From: Paenibacillus oleatilyticus
GTDB lineage: Bacteria; Bacillota; Bacilli; Paenibacillales; NBRC-103111
Direction: 5' to 3'
Length of the DNA stretch: 64,000 nucleotides
Assembly: GCF_018998565.1 (NCBI RefSeq)
Contig: NZ_JAHNZO010000003.1
Coordinates: 124,001 to 188,000, forward strand
Positions 17,909 to 25,896 of the stretch are shown here, piece by piece (positions within the stretch are counted from its first letter, which is position 1; each line of letters opens with the position of its first letter). The translations under genes and the position numbers were made by a program. The notes below the pieces were generated by a model that saw only the letters and a list, made by a program, of their open reading frames with translations, was not told where the DNA came from and did not search any database.

Positions 17909-18700
17909 TTACCAGAGCAAAATCAGCGTCAAGTTCGACAGCGCAAAAGCGAACACGGCGTAGTCGTGCGGGCGGAACCGGTATACGCGAATCGGCGTCC
18001 GTCCGGTATCGCCTTGGTAGCAGCGGGACTCCATCGCAACGGCCAAATCTCTGGCGCGCAGGATGGAGAGCACGAACAAGGGCAGCAGCATCGGCAGCAC
18101 GCCCCGGAAGCGGGCCGCTACCCCTTTGCGGTGAAAGCCTCCGCCCCGGGCCGTCTGCGCCTTGCGGATCTTATCGAATTCGTCCAGCAGCAGCGGGAGG
18201 AAGCGAAGGGCGATGGCGAACATCATCACCGCTTCATGCACTGGCACCTTCAGCTTCTTCAAGGGACTGAGCAGCAGCTCCAGCCCTTCCGCAAGCACGA
18301 TCGGCGAAGTCGTCCGCACGAGCAGCGACAAGAGCAGCACGATCCCGGCGATCTGCTCGCACATGACGACGCCTTTCACGGCGCCTTCCACCGAGAACGT
18401 GACGAAGCCGATCGTGATCCACGTACCCCCCGGAACAGGTGTGAGGATGGCTTGGTAAATCATCGTGGACGTAAAAAACAGCAGCAGGGACAAAAAAGTC
18501 AGCGTCAGCACGCGCCAAGAGAGCTTGGCAACGCCCCAGAGGACGATGAGCAGCGCGAGCTGGGTGCTTTTCAGGAGCAGGTGGTGGTTCAGCAGCAGAC
18601 TGAGGCCGAACAGCAGCACGGCGACAATCTTCATGCGCGGGTCCCAGCGCTCCAGCCACGAGTTTCTTTTTTGGTAGATCAAATCGCTTGTTGCGGACAT
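17909..18700 (-). CDS. ecfT: ECF transporter T component (EcfT)
   Basis: 263 residues with about five membrane segments. It is the energy-coupling subunit of ECF-type vitamin importers and links the S component to the two ATPases. The two coupling-helix motifs carrying Arg-Gly/Ser signatures are visible as TARGGGFHRKG (near residue 190) and ESRCYQGDTGRT (near 230). The second normally reads A-R-G; here it is S-R-C, a mild deviation. AAGGAG lies 10 nt before the ATG. It is the last gene of the S-TudS-A1-A2-T operon and is followed by a terminator. Confidence 0.92.
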   Translation of the reverse strand: MSATSDLIYQKRNSWLERWDPRMKIVAVLLFGLSLLLNHHLLLKSTQLALLIVLWGVAKLSWRVLTLTFLSLLLFFTSTMIYQAILTPVPGGTWITIGFVTFSVEGAVKGVVMCEQIAGIVLLLSLLVRTTSPIVLAEGLELLLSPLKKLKVPVHEAVMMFAIALRFLPLLLDEFDKIRKAQTARGGGFHRKGVAARFRGVLPMLLPLFVLSILRARDLAVAMESRCYQGDTGRTPIRVYRFRPHDYAVFAFALSNLTLILLW

Positions 18701-18714
18701 AGGTCAGGCGCTCC

Positions 18715-19599
18715 TTAGGAAAGTAGGACTGGATTGGACCGCTCCGCATACCTTCGTGCGATCCGTTGAGCGGTCTCTTCGACCGATTCGGGAAGGACCG
18801 GGCCGCCTCCAAGCATTCGGCGTATAGCCAGCGCCGGAGGCTCCTCCCAGCCGAAGGCCGCCAGAAGCTGCGGATCGGACAACAATCGCGCCGGATGCCC
18901 GTCGGCCATAAAGCGGCCATCCTTCAGCGCAATGAGCCGGGAAGCGTGCTCCAAAATTTCGTCCAGCTGGTGGCTGACCCACAGTATCGTCATCCCGTTC
19001 TCCCGGTTCAAACGGTGCAGCAGCTCGAACAGCGCTTGGCGCGAAGGCAGATCGAGACCGGCCGTCGGCTCGTCGAGAATGAGCACGTCCGGCTCCAGCA
19101 CGATGACGCCGGCGATAGCGGCACGCCGCTTCTCGCCTCCGCTCAGCTCGAACGGACTCCGGCTTGCGAACGCGTCATCGTCGAGGCCGACCGCCGTCAT
19201 CGCCGCCCGGACCTGCGCCTCCTTCGCTTTGGGCGTCAGCCCGGCATGCTGCAGGCCGAAGGCGATGTCCTCGAACACCGTCGCCGCAAACAGCTGATGC
19301 TCGGGATATTGAAAAATGTACCCGACCCGGTCGAACAGCTCCGGACGCTTGGCGGTATGCGGGTTGACCCCGTCCAGCAGCAGCTCGCCCTCGGTCGGGG
19401 AAAGAAACCCTTTGAGCAACTGCGTGAACGTCGACTTCCCCGAGCCGGACTTCCCGGCAACGGCCAGCATCTCGCCCTTGTCGATCGTCATCCCGATCTC
19501 TCGGAGCACCGTCGGGGCAGCGGAGGAAGACTCCTTTTTACGTCGCCGTTTGCCATAGGCGCCATAGGTGAACGACACGTTCTTCAGCTCGATACGCAT
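18715..19599 (-). CDS. ecfA2: ECF transporter ATPase (EcfA2)
   Basis: 294 residues. All ABC ATPase motifs are present: Walker A GKSGSGKS, Q-loop in YIFQYPEHQ, signature ELSGGEKRR, Walker B VLILDEPTAG with the catalytic Glu, and the H-loop in VSHQLDE. The FQYPEHQLF element is characteristic of EcfA subunits. The ATG at 19599 is chosen because GGAGGAAG precedes it and the protein then begins MRIELKNVSF. It overlaps the end of ecfA1 by 16 nt. A short basic insert, KRRRKKESSS, lies near residue 18. Confidence 0.92.
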   Translation of the reverse strand: MRIELKNVSFTYGAYGKRRRKKESSSAAPTVLREIGMTIDKGEMLAVAGKSGSGKSTFTQLLKGFLSPTEGELLLDGVNPHTAKRPELFDRVGYIFQYPEHQLFAATVFEDIAFGLQHAGLTPKAKEAQVRAAMTAVGLDDDAFASRSPFELSGGEKRRAAIAGVIVLEPDVLILDEPTAGLDLPSRQALFELLHRLNRENGMTILWVSHQLDEILEHASRLIALKDGRFMADGHPARLLSDPQLLAAFGWEEPPALAIRRMLGGGPVLPESVEETAQRIARRYAERSNPVLLS

Positions 19600-20408
19600 A
19601 GCAGCTTCCTCCATTCCTCCGGCCCGGGCGAATCGGAAACGGGAACGCCCAGTCTCCGCGCCGCCAGCGCCAGTCGGCGCGGGTAAGGCAGCTCCAGCCC
19701 GCAGCCGGAGAGCAGTTCTTCCTGCGTCCACAGGTCCGCAGGCTTCCCGACGGTCTGGACGCCGCCTTGCCGGAACAGCACCCAGCGGTCTGCTTCGAAC
19801 ACTTCCTCCAAGTGGTGGGTGATGTAGATCAGCGTAAACGGATGCTCGCGACGAACCTCGTGCAGCGTCTGCACAAACTGCTTCCGGGAGACGGGGTCCA
19901 GCATCGAGGTCGCTTCGTCCAGAATCAGGCAGCGGGGGGCGAGCGCCAGCACGGAAGCCAGCGCCAGCTTCTGCTTCTCTCCGCCCGACAGCTGCGTCAC
20001 GAGGCGGTCTTCGTCGGCGTCGAGCCGGACCGCGTTCAGCGCCCAGCGAATCCGGCGCTGCATGTCCTCTTGCGGCCAGCCGATGTTCGACAGCCCGAAA
20101 GCGATGTCCTCGCCTACCGTCAGGCCGACCTGCTGGTTTTCCGGGTTTTGAAATACGATTTGGACGCGCCTGCGGATGGAAGGGACCGCTTGAGGGTCGG
20201 CAGTATCGTCACCCTCGACAAGGATCGAGCCTTCCGTCGGCAGCTCGATGCCGTTCAGCAGCCTCGTTAGCGACGATTTGCCGGAGCCGTTCGGGCCGAG
20301 GAAGGCGACGAATTCGCCGGGCTCAAGCTCCAGGCTGACATCGCGAAGCGCCCAAACCGGCGGTTCGCCGCCGGTATAAGAAAACGATACGTTTCGAATC
20401 GAGATCAT
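19584..20408 (-). CDS. ecfA1: ECF transporter ATPase (EcfA1)
   Basis: 274 residues. Walker A GPNGSGKSS, Q-loop in IVFQNPENQ (an EcfA hallmark), signature QLSGGEKQK, Walker B CLILDEATSMLD and H-loop His in ITHHLEE are all visible. It pairs with EcfA2 as the heterodimeric motor of the ECF importer. Starts 9 nt after the TudS-like gene and overlaps ecfA2. Confidence 0.92.
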   Translation of the reverse strand: MISIRNVSFSYTGGEPPVWALRDVSLELEPGEFVAFLGPNGSGKSSLTRLLNGIELPTEGSILVEGDDTADPQAVPSIRRRVQIVFQNPENQQVGLTVGEDIAFGLSNIGWPQEDMQRRIRWALNAVRLDADEDRLVTQLSGGEKQKLALASVLALAPRCLILDEATSMLDPVSRKQFVQTLHEVRREHPFTLIYITHHLEEVFEADRWVLFRQGGVQTVGKPADLWTQEELLSGCGLELPYPRRLALAARRLGVPVSDSPGPEEWRKLLCVSS

Positions 20409-20417
20409 AAGTCGTAA

Positions 20418-20912
20418 TCACTGCCTTTCCGGAGTGGCGACCGGGCCGTAGACGCTTTTCGCGTCGGCGGGATCGAACAAGCCGTCCTCCGTATTCGGAA
20501 TTTGCCAGAAGAAGTCGATATGCACGCCTTTTTCCGCGGCCAGCGTCAAGAATTCCTGCATGAAGACGCCTTTGCCCGGATCGCAGGAAGGGCTTCCGCT
20601 AATGCCGAGCCCGCCCGCAATCGTGTAGCCGTGATCCTGATATACTTTCAACTGCTCGACGAACGGCAGCAGAATGTTCCGGTTATGGGCGTGAAACTCC
20701 GGCGTGTCGTACTCCTCGACCGTCATCGGGGGCCGCTCCGGCCCGAGAAACGTGAACTCGGGGCAGGGCAGCTGGACGATGCCGTATCCTTGCCCGTTCG
20801 CCCAATCGACCGCCGATTTCATCACGCCCGGACTCCGGGCTTCCTCGGCGACGACGGCGTTCTGATTCAGCACGCAATGGGAGGCGACGATGATTTTCTT
20901 ACTGCGCTGCAT
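20418..20912 (-). CDS. TudS-related putative desulfidase (CD3072-like)
   Basis: 164 residues. It resembles the small TudS/DUF523-related proteins, where TudS itself uses a [4Fe-4S] cluster held by three Cys to remove sulfur from thiouracil. Three well-spaced Cys stand in matching contexts: ASHCVLNQN (residue 13), QLPCPE (near 50) and GSPSCDPG (near 109). The gene sits inside an ECF operon directly after the S component, overlapping its end by 14 nt, an arrangement I recall for the CD3072-CD3073 pair of Clostridioides difficile. Likely role: desulfurising the imported molecule. The substrate is unknown. AAGGGGG precedes the ATG. Cytoplasmic. Confidence 0.7.
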   Translation of the reverse strand: MQRSKKIIVASHCVLNQNAVVAEEARSPGVMKSAVDWANGQGYGIVQLPCPEFTFLGPERPPMTVEEYDTPEFHAHNRNILLPFVEQLKVYQDHGYTIAGGLGISGSPSCDPGKGVFMQEFLTLAAEKGVHIDFFWQIPNTEDGLFDPADAKSVYGPVATPERQ

Positions 20913-21486
20913 GGGGAGCCCCCTTCGATCCGCGTTTGGCCGGCCGCTTGAGGAGCGACTGCGGAATGCCTTTGATCACGTAGTAGACGAACAGGGCCGA
21001 CAAGATTTTGTCGATTAAATTTTCAGCCAGACGGGGCAGAAACGCCGAAGCGAACAAGCTGCTGCCGGCTTGCTTCAGCCAGAGCACCGCAATATCCTGT
21101 ACGCCGCCCGTTAATCCCCCGAAGACGCCGATCGCGATGACCGTTCCGATGGCGGGGCAGACGATGCCCAGCAGTAGGCCCGAGACGAGCGCCGACCGCA
21201 GCGTATATCCGTATTTTCGTGCGGTATAGCCGACAATCAGCCCGACGGTGGCGTTCACTAGCGCAAAAGGAATCGACGAATAGCCGGACGTCACGCCCAG
21301 GACCAGATTGGTCAGGATGCCGACCAGCGCGCCCCAGAACGGGCCATAGACGGCGGCGATAAAGATCGTACCGATGACGTCGAGGAACAGGAACGGAATT
21401 TTCAGGCTTCCGACGACCGTTCCCGCGATGACATTGATCGCCACGGCCAAAGCGCCGAGCGTGATGATTAACGTTTTTTGATTCAT
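20899..21486 (-). CDS. ECF transporter S component (CD3073-like), substrate unknown
   Basis: 195 residues with about six hydrophobic segments. The N-terminal NQKTLIITLGALAVAINVIA and the FLFLDVIGTIFIAAVYGP block are typical of ECF substrate-capture subunits. It resembles the putative S component that stands next to the TudS-related gene in C. difficile; substrate specificity of that family is not known to me. The ATG at 21486 has GGAGGTC about 9 nt upstream; two earlier in-frame ATGs lack binding sites. It is the first gene of the ECF operon and is preceded by a leader of about 225 nt from a good promoter. Confidence 0.8.
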   Translation of the reverse strand: MNQKTLIITLGALAVAINVIAGTVVGSLKIPFLFLDVIGTIFIAAVYGPFWGALVGILTNLVLGVTSGYSSIPFALVNATVGLIVGYTARKYGYTLRSALVSGLLLGIVCPAIGTVIAIGVFGGLTGGVQDIAVLWLKQAGSSLFASAFLPRLAENLIDKILSALFVYYVIKGIPQSLLKRPAKRGSKGAPHAAQ

Positions 21487-21712
21487 GCCGAACGACCTCC
21501 AAGGATTCATAAAATAAATAGCGGACTTTCTTCGATCCATCTTCGATCAGAAGGTCTTGCTTTATTAGAGAATCCGATTCCCCCTTTGTACATAACGAGA
21601 AACGCATGGGAGCGCGGGCATGAAGCACAAAGGACTTCCGGCTGCGGCTCTGACGCAGATTCTACAGACGAGTCGAATTGCTTAAAACCAAGTAAATTCA
21701 TCTACTTAGTTT
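21487..21712 (-). promoter_or_regulatory. Long leader of the ECF-TudS operon, possible riboswitch
   Basis: About 225 nt separate the predicted transcription start from the S-component ATG. The leader can form a stem from CCTTTGT and ACAAAGG around a 35-nt loop and holds a direct repeat GATCGAAGA near its 3' end. It shows no match to a riboswitch class I can recognise and no terminator hairpin, so any control would act on translation. Confidence 0.35.
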
Positions 21713-21718
21713 AGTATC

Positions 21719-21746
21719 ATTGTAGTGCTTTTCTTTCGGTTGTCAA
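21719..21746 (-). promoter_or_regulatory. SigA-type promoter of the ECF-TudS operon
   Basis: On the minus strand TTGACA (21741-21746) and TACAAT (21719-21724, read in reverse) are separated by 16 nt, close to consensus. Confidence 0.65.
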
Positions 21747-21931
21747 GGATGATAATTGGATGCAGTTGAAGAAAGTGGGACTTTGACTGTGCCTGCTGCC
21801 CGGGGCCGTTATTATCTATATTCCGTCGGCGGACAATTATCCTAAATCAAACCTTCACTTGACCGACCCGGCTTCCAAAGATAACCTATTCAAGAACGTT
21901 TTATTTATTTTCTGCTTCCAAGGAGCGCGCA

Positions 21932-23230
21932 ATGAGATTTCGGGATTTCCATCCAAACGTTAAACTTCGTATTGTTATGAGCTTTTTGACCGGGGTGCTC
22001 GGCAGCATGGTCGTGCCGTTCATGTCCGTTTATTTTGCCAAAACGCTCGGGGCGACGGCCGCAGGCCTCGTGGCGATCCTCAATATCGCGGTGGGGCTCG
22101 TCTTTGCCATGCTGGGCGGCTATTATGCGGACAGGGTCGGCCGCAAGCGCATGATGCTGATCTCCGAAGCGGCGATCGCCGCGGCTTATCTGGTCATGGC
22201 TGCCGTCAACTCGCCCTGGTGCCAATCGCCGGTCGCGACGCTCGTCATGACGGTTGCCGTCAGCGCGAGCTGGGGACTGCACAAGCCCGCCATCGAGGCG
22301 ATGCTGATCGATGTGACGGAGCCGCATGCCCGCCAGGCGATGTACCGGATTACGTATTGGACCAACAATCTGTCTGTTGCCGCAGCAGGGATGGTCGGAG
22401 CGGTTCTGTTCGCCGATTACTTGTTCGAGCTGTTCCTTGCCGTCGGGCTCATGACGCTCGTTTCCTTCGCCGTCACCTGGATCTTTATCACCGAAGCCTG
22501 GAAACAGCCCGAAGGCGGCCCAACCGGGGCGGCGGAGCCGAAGAAAGGCAAGCTGTGGGCCAATTACCGGCAGGTACTGCGCGACAAAGCGTTTATGGTC
22601 TATGTCGGCGCCTTTGTGCTTCTCTACTCCGTGGAGATTAATCTGGTCGACTATATTGCGATTCGTCTGGAGAAAGAAATGCGGTTGACGCCGTGGCTGC
22701 CATGGACGGACTGGCAGATTGACGGTATGGAAATGCTGGGGGTGCTGCGGACCGAGAATACGCTGCTCGTCGTTCTGCTGTCGCTTGTGATCGCAGCGCT
22801 GATCAAGCAGCGCTCGGATTCGCGGATCATGTACGCGGGGCTTGCGCTCAACATCGCCGGATACAGCTTTCTCGCGTACAGCAACCAGCCGGCGCTGCTT
22901 GTGCTGATGATGTTCGTCGCGACCGTCGGCGAGCTGATTTACGTTCCGCTCAGCCAGGCGCTTCTGGTGAACATCGTGCCGGATCACGCGCGCAGTTCTT
23001 ACATGGCGATCAACGGCATGGCTTTCCGGGGAGGCATGATCCTGGGAGGAGTGAACATCATACTCGGCGGCGTGCTGCCGGGCTGGGGGATGGCGGTCGT
23101 TATTTTTATGACCGGGGTGGCCGGGCTGCTGCTGCTCCGTTCCGTGATGCCGGTGCTGAATCAAGAACATTCCTTATCGAAGGACCATAGCTCCGGCAAC
23201 GGCTGCGGTGCCGTACACCTATCAAACTGA
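21932..23230 (+). CDS. MFS transporter (multidrug/YttB type)
   Basis: 432 residues with about 12 hydrophobic segments. The GYYADRVGRKRMM motif after the second segment is the conserved cytoplasmic loop of proton-coupled facilitators. A large loop rich in charges around residues 190-205 separates the two halves. The AAGGAG 6 nt before the ATG is ideal. It stands alone, divergent from the ECF operon, and its substrate is unknown; a drug or sugar efflux role is typical of the family. Confidence 0.85.
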   Translation: MRFRDFHPNVKLRIVMSFLTGVLGSMVVPFMSVYFAKTLGATAAGLVAILNIAVGLVFAMLGGYYADRVGRKRMMLISEAAIAAAYLVMAAVNSPWCQSPVATLVMTVAVSASWGLHKPAIEAMLIDVTEPHARQAMYRITYWTNNLSVAAAGMVGAVLFADYLFELFLAVGLMTLVSFAVTWIFITEAWKQPEGGPTGAAEPKKGKLWANYRQVLRDKAFMVYVGAFVLLYSVEINLVDYIAIRLEKEMRLTPWLPWTDWQIDGMEMLGVLRTENTLLVVLLSLVIAALIKQRSDSRIMYAGLALNIAGYSFLAYSNQPALLVLMMFVATVGELIYVPLSQALLVNIVPDHARSSYMAINGMAFRGGMILGGVNIILGGVLPGWGMAVVIFMTGVAGLLLLRSVMPVLNQEHSLSKDHSSGNGCGAVHLSN

Positions 23231-23453
23231 TTATGATTCAAGTGACGGCTGCATATCCTGTTGAGGGAAGCCGCTCCGATCCCCGGCCGCGCAGGGCATG
23301 TTTACAATTGGAAAAAAAAGATGCCAAGTGCCAATTTATAGTCTAGAATATAGGGTGAGAAAAAGCCGCTCACCTACGATCGTTTGATAAACCTCCGGGA
23401 GTACTGCATGAGACGCGGCGAAGCATGATGAAGAATTCGTCCCGGGGGGAATT

Positions 23454-25703
23454 ATGAAGAAAACGTGGTTTTACCGCTTGCTGTTCTCCTATTTTCCGAT
23501 CTTTTTCAGCTTGACTTCCGTTTTAATTTTGCTCGCCTTTCTATTCGTTAGCGACCTCTCCCGAAAAGAAACGATGAGCGCAAATCAGATGTACGTCCGG
23601 CATGTGATCCAGATGATCGACCATTCGCTGCGCGAAACGGACGGCATGCTGATCCATGAAATCGAGACGAACGACAAGCTCCGGACGTTTTTTCGGGGGA
23701 ACGCCGGTTCGCAACATTATTTCTCCACTTATGAAGCTTCCAAAAAAATAAACGAGCTCGTCACGTTTAACAGCTTTATCGACTCCGTCTATTTATACCG
23801 TTTCTCGGATGGCATGGTGATTAGTCCCGCCGTGTTCGTTCCGCTCGAAAAATTCGGAGACCGGGCCTTCCTGACCGGGCATCTGGATTCGCGCGTCCCT
23901 TATACGTTATCCGAGCGAAGAACCTATTCGGACGCCCCCGATCCGGAGAATAACCCGCCGGCTTCGGTCATTTCCATCGTAAGAAGATATCCGCTGATGA
24001 CCGGGGAGCAGGGAGTCGTCGTCATTAACATCGCCGTGCGGGAAATTCAAAAAATGATTGCCGGCATGTCGAGCTCCCAGGTCAGCTTTGTGGAAATTAC
24101 AGACCGGAACGGCAATCTTATCACCGATCCGCTTCCCGAGAATAAGGGCAAGGAAGGGACCGTGATGTCGCGCTTCGTATCCGATTATACGGGATGGTCA
24201 TACGAAGGCGGGGTATACGATAACCACTTGTTCCGCTATGCTTCGGTATTCTCGTATCTTTGGATCGTTTCGGGTTTCGTCGTTGTGGCGGCGGGCACCG
24301 TCTGGATGGCTTACGTGACAAGGCGGAATTACAAGCCGATCGAATCGATCATCTCGCGGATCAATGTGTACTCGATGCACAAGAGCAGTAAGCTGACGAA
24401 GAAAGCGAAGGACGAGTTCAACTTTATCGAGCAGGCATTGGATAATTTGATCGAACAATCGAATGCGTACCAGAAGCTGCACGAAGAGGACGTGATTTAC
24501 CGGCGGCGGCATTTTTTCCTGCAGCTGCTGGAAGGACGGCGGCCTGCGAACCCGCGGGATTGGGCGACGGAGCTGGAGCTGTTCTGGACGCGGTCCCCTG
24601 TGGCAAGCATCGGCCTGACCGTATTTGAAATTGACAAATATTCCGCGATGAAGGAACGATATTCCGTACGGGACCAATACTTGTTGAAGTTCGTCCTGAA
24701 TAGCGTGGTCAAAGAAATCGCCGAGCCGCTGCCGGTCACGGTATGGCCGGAGTGGACGGCGGATCATCGGTTGACGGTGCTGTTTCAAATGGCGGACGCG
24801 CAGAACGGAGACGAACAGCTTATCGCATCCATTGCCGAAAGCACAAGGGCGTGGGTGGAAAAAAATCTGGACTTCACCGTCACCGTCGGCGTCGGACCGT
24901 GCATGGCGCAGGTGGACGATATTCCGCAGTCGTATGCCGGAGCTTTGGCGGCGCTGGCCTATAAATCGAGCCTCGGCTTGAACCTTGTCATTCCTCACAA
25001 CGAAAGGGGATTGAAGCTGCAAGGAGAGCCGTACCGGCATTTGCAGCTGATCCGCTCTCTGGCGCAAGCGTTTCGGACCGGAGGAGAGGACTGGCGGTTG
25101 ATCTACGGCCAGATTTTTTCGGAGGTCAAGGATGCGCTCTTCTCCCGGGAAGAGCATGTCAATCTGATGAATTACTTCATCTACCATTTGTATCGCGAGA
25201 TGATGGAGTTTCCGCCGAATGTTCGGGAGATCTGGAAGACGGAGACGCTGCCGCGGCTCAACCAGGTGCTGCATACGTTCGACCTGGTCGACGAGGTGGA
25301 GACCCAATTTCTCGATATCTTGACGGACACCGAAAAGAAAATCCGGCTGCTCCAGGAGAGCCGCAGCAAATATACCGTTATTCGGGAAGTGAGAAGCTAT
25401 ATCGAGCGGGAGTATGCCAACCCGGAGTTGTCCCTCAATCTGCTCTGCGAGGAATTCGGCTTGAACGGCAAATATGTAAGCCGTCTGTTCAAGGAGGCAT
25501 TCGGGGTAAAGCTGGTCGATTATTTGGTCGGCATCAAGGTCGAAAAAAGCAAGGAGCTGCTGGAAAATACGCAGCTGTCGTTGCAGCAAATTTCCAGCGC
25601 AGTCGGATACCTGCACGTCATCTCGTTTATTCGCGCGTTCAAAAAAGTAGAGGGGACCACCCCCGGCGAATACAGGAAAAAACACGGAAAAAGCCTTTCG
25701 TGA
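23454..25703 (+). CDS. Membrane-anchored AraC family regulator
   Basis: 749 residues. A membrane segment near residues 12-32, an extracellular sensor domain of about 230 residues, a second segment near 265-287 (followed by VTRRNYKPIESI), a large cytoplasmic linker, and a C-terminal AraC double helix-turn-helix from about 650 (LSLNLLCEEFGLNGKYVSRL, then a GYLHVISFIRAFKKVEGTTP block). It is a one-component sensor that can respond to an external sugar and bind DNA while membrane-bound. GGGGGAATT precedes the ATG. It precedes the first glycan importer operon, which it probably activates. It is a paralogue of the regulator at 42249. Confidence 0.9.
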   Translation: MKKTWFYRLLFSYFPIFFSLTSVLILLAFLFVSDLSRKETMSANQMYVRHVIQMIDHSLRETDGMLIHEIETNDKLRTFFRGNAGSQHYFSTYEASKKINELVTFNSFIDSVYLYRFSDGMVISPAVFVPLEKFGDRAFLTGHLDSRVPYTLSERRTYSDAPDPENNPPASVISIVRRYPLMTGEQGVVVINIAVREIQKMIAGMSSSQVSFVEITDRNGNLITDPLPENKGKEGTVMSRFVSDYTGWSYEGGVYDNHLFRYASVFSYLWIVSGFVVVAAGTVWMAYVTRRNYKPIESIISRINVYSMHKSSKLTKKAKDEFNFIEQALDNLIEQSNAYQKLHEEDVIYRRRHFFLQLLEGRRPANPRDWATELELFWTRSPVASIGLTVFEIDKYSAMKERYSVRDQYLLKFVLNSVVKEIAEPLPVTVWPEWTADHRLTVLFQMADAQNGDEQLIASIAESTRAWVEKNLDFTVTVGVGPCMAQVDDIPQSYAGALAALAYKSSLGLNLVIPHNERGLKLQGEPYRHLQLIRSLAQAFRTGGEDWRLIYGQIFSEVKDALFSREEHVNLMNYFIYHLYREMMEFPPNVREIWKTETLPRLNQVLHTFDLVDEVETQFLDILTDTEKKIRLLQESRSKYTVIREVRSYIEREYANPELSLNLLCEEFGLNGKYVSRLFKEAFGVKLVDYLVGIKVEKSKELLENTQLSLQQISSAVGYLHVISFIRAFKKVEGTTPGEYRKKHGKSLS

Positions 25704-25724
25704 CGGAAGGCTTTTTCCATTTTG
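25686..25724 (+). terminator. Intrinsic terminator overlapping the end of the regulator gene
   Basis: Near-perfect 15-bp arms from GGAAAAAGCC to GGCTTTTTCC enclose the TGA stop codon, followed by ATTTTG. Stop codon and terminator are merged. Confidence 0.75.
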
Positions 25725-25896
25725 CATATGGTGCGAAATAGGCTTATCGCTCCTTTTTCCTTTAGGCTAACGGGGTGAATCTTGTAGATTGATTTTCCAG
25801 TTCGGATAGCGCTACATTGAGCATACATTCCTTGCGGCTTCACCCGGAGGAATGCAAGTACATTAGAGCACATTAGGGCAGAGAGGAAGTCGATCG

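Noticed and set aside
21507-21701. 64-residue frame in the leader of the ECF operon
   Set aside because: No ribosome binding site and no recognisable pattern; the stretch is better explained as leader RNA.
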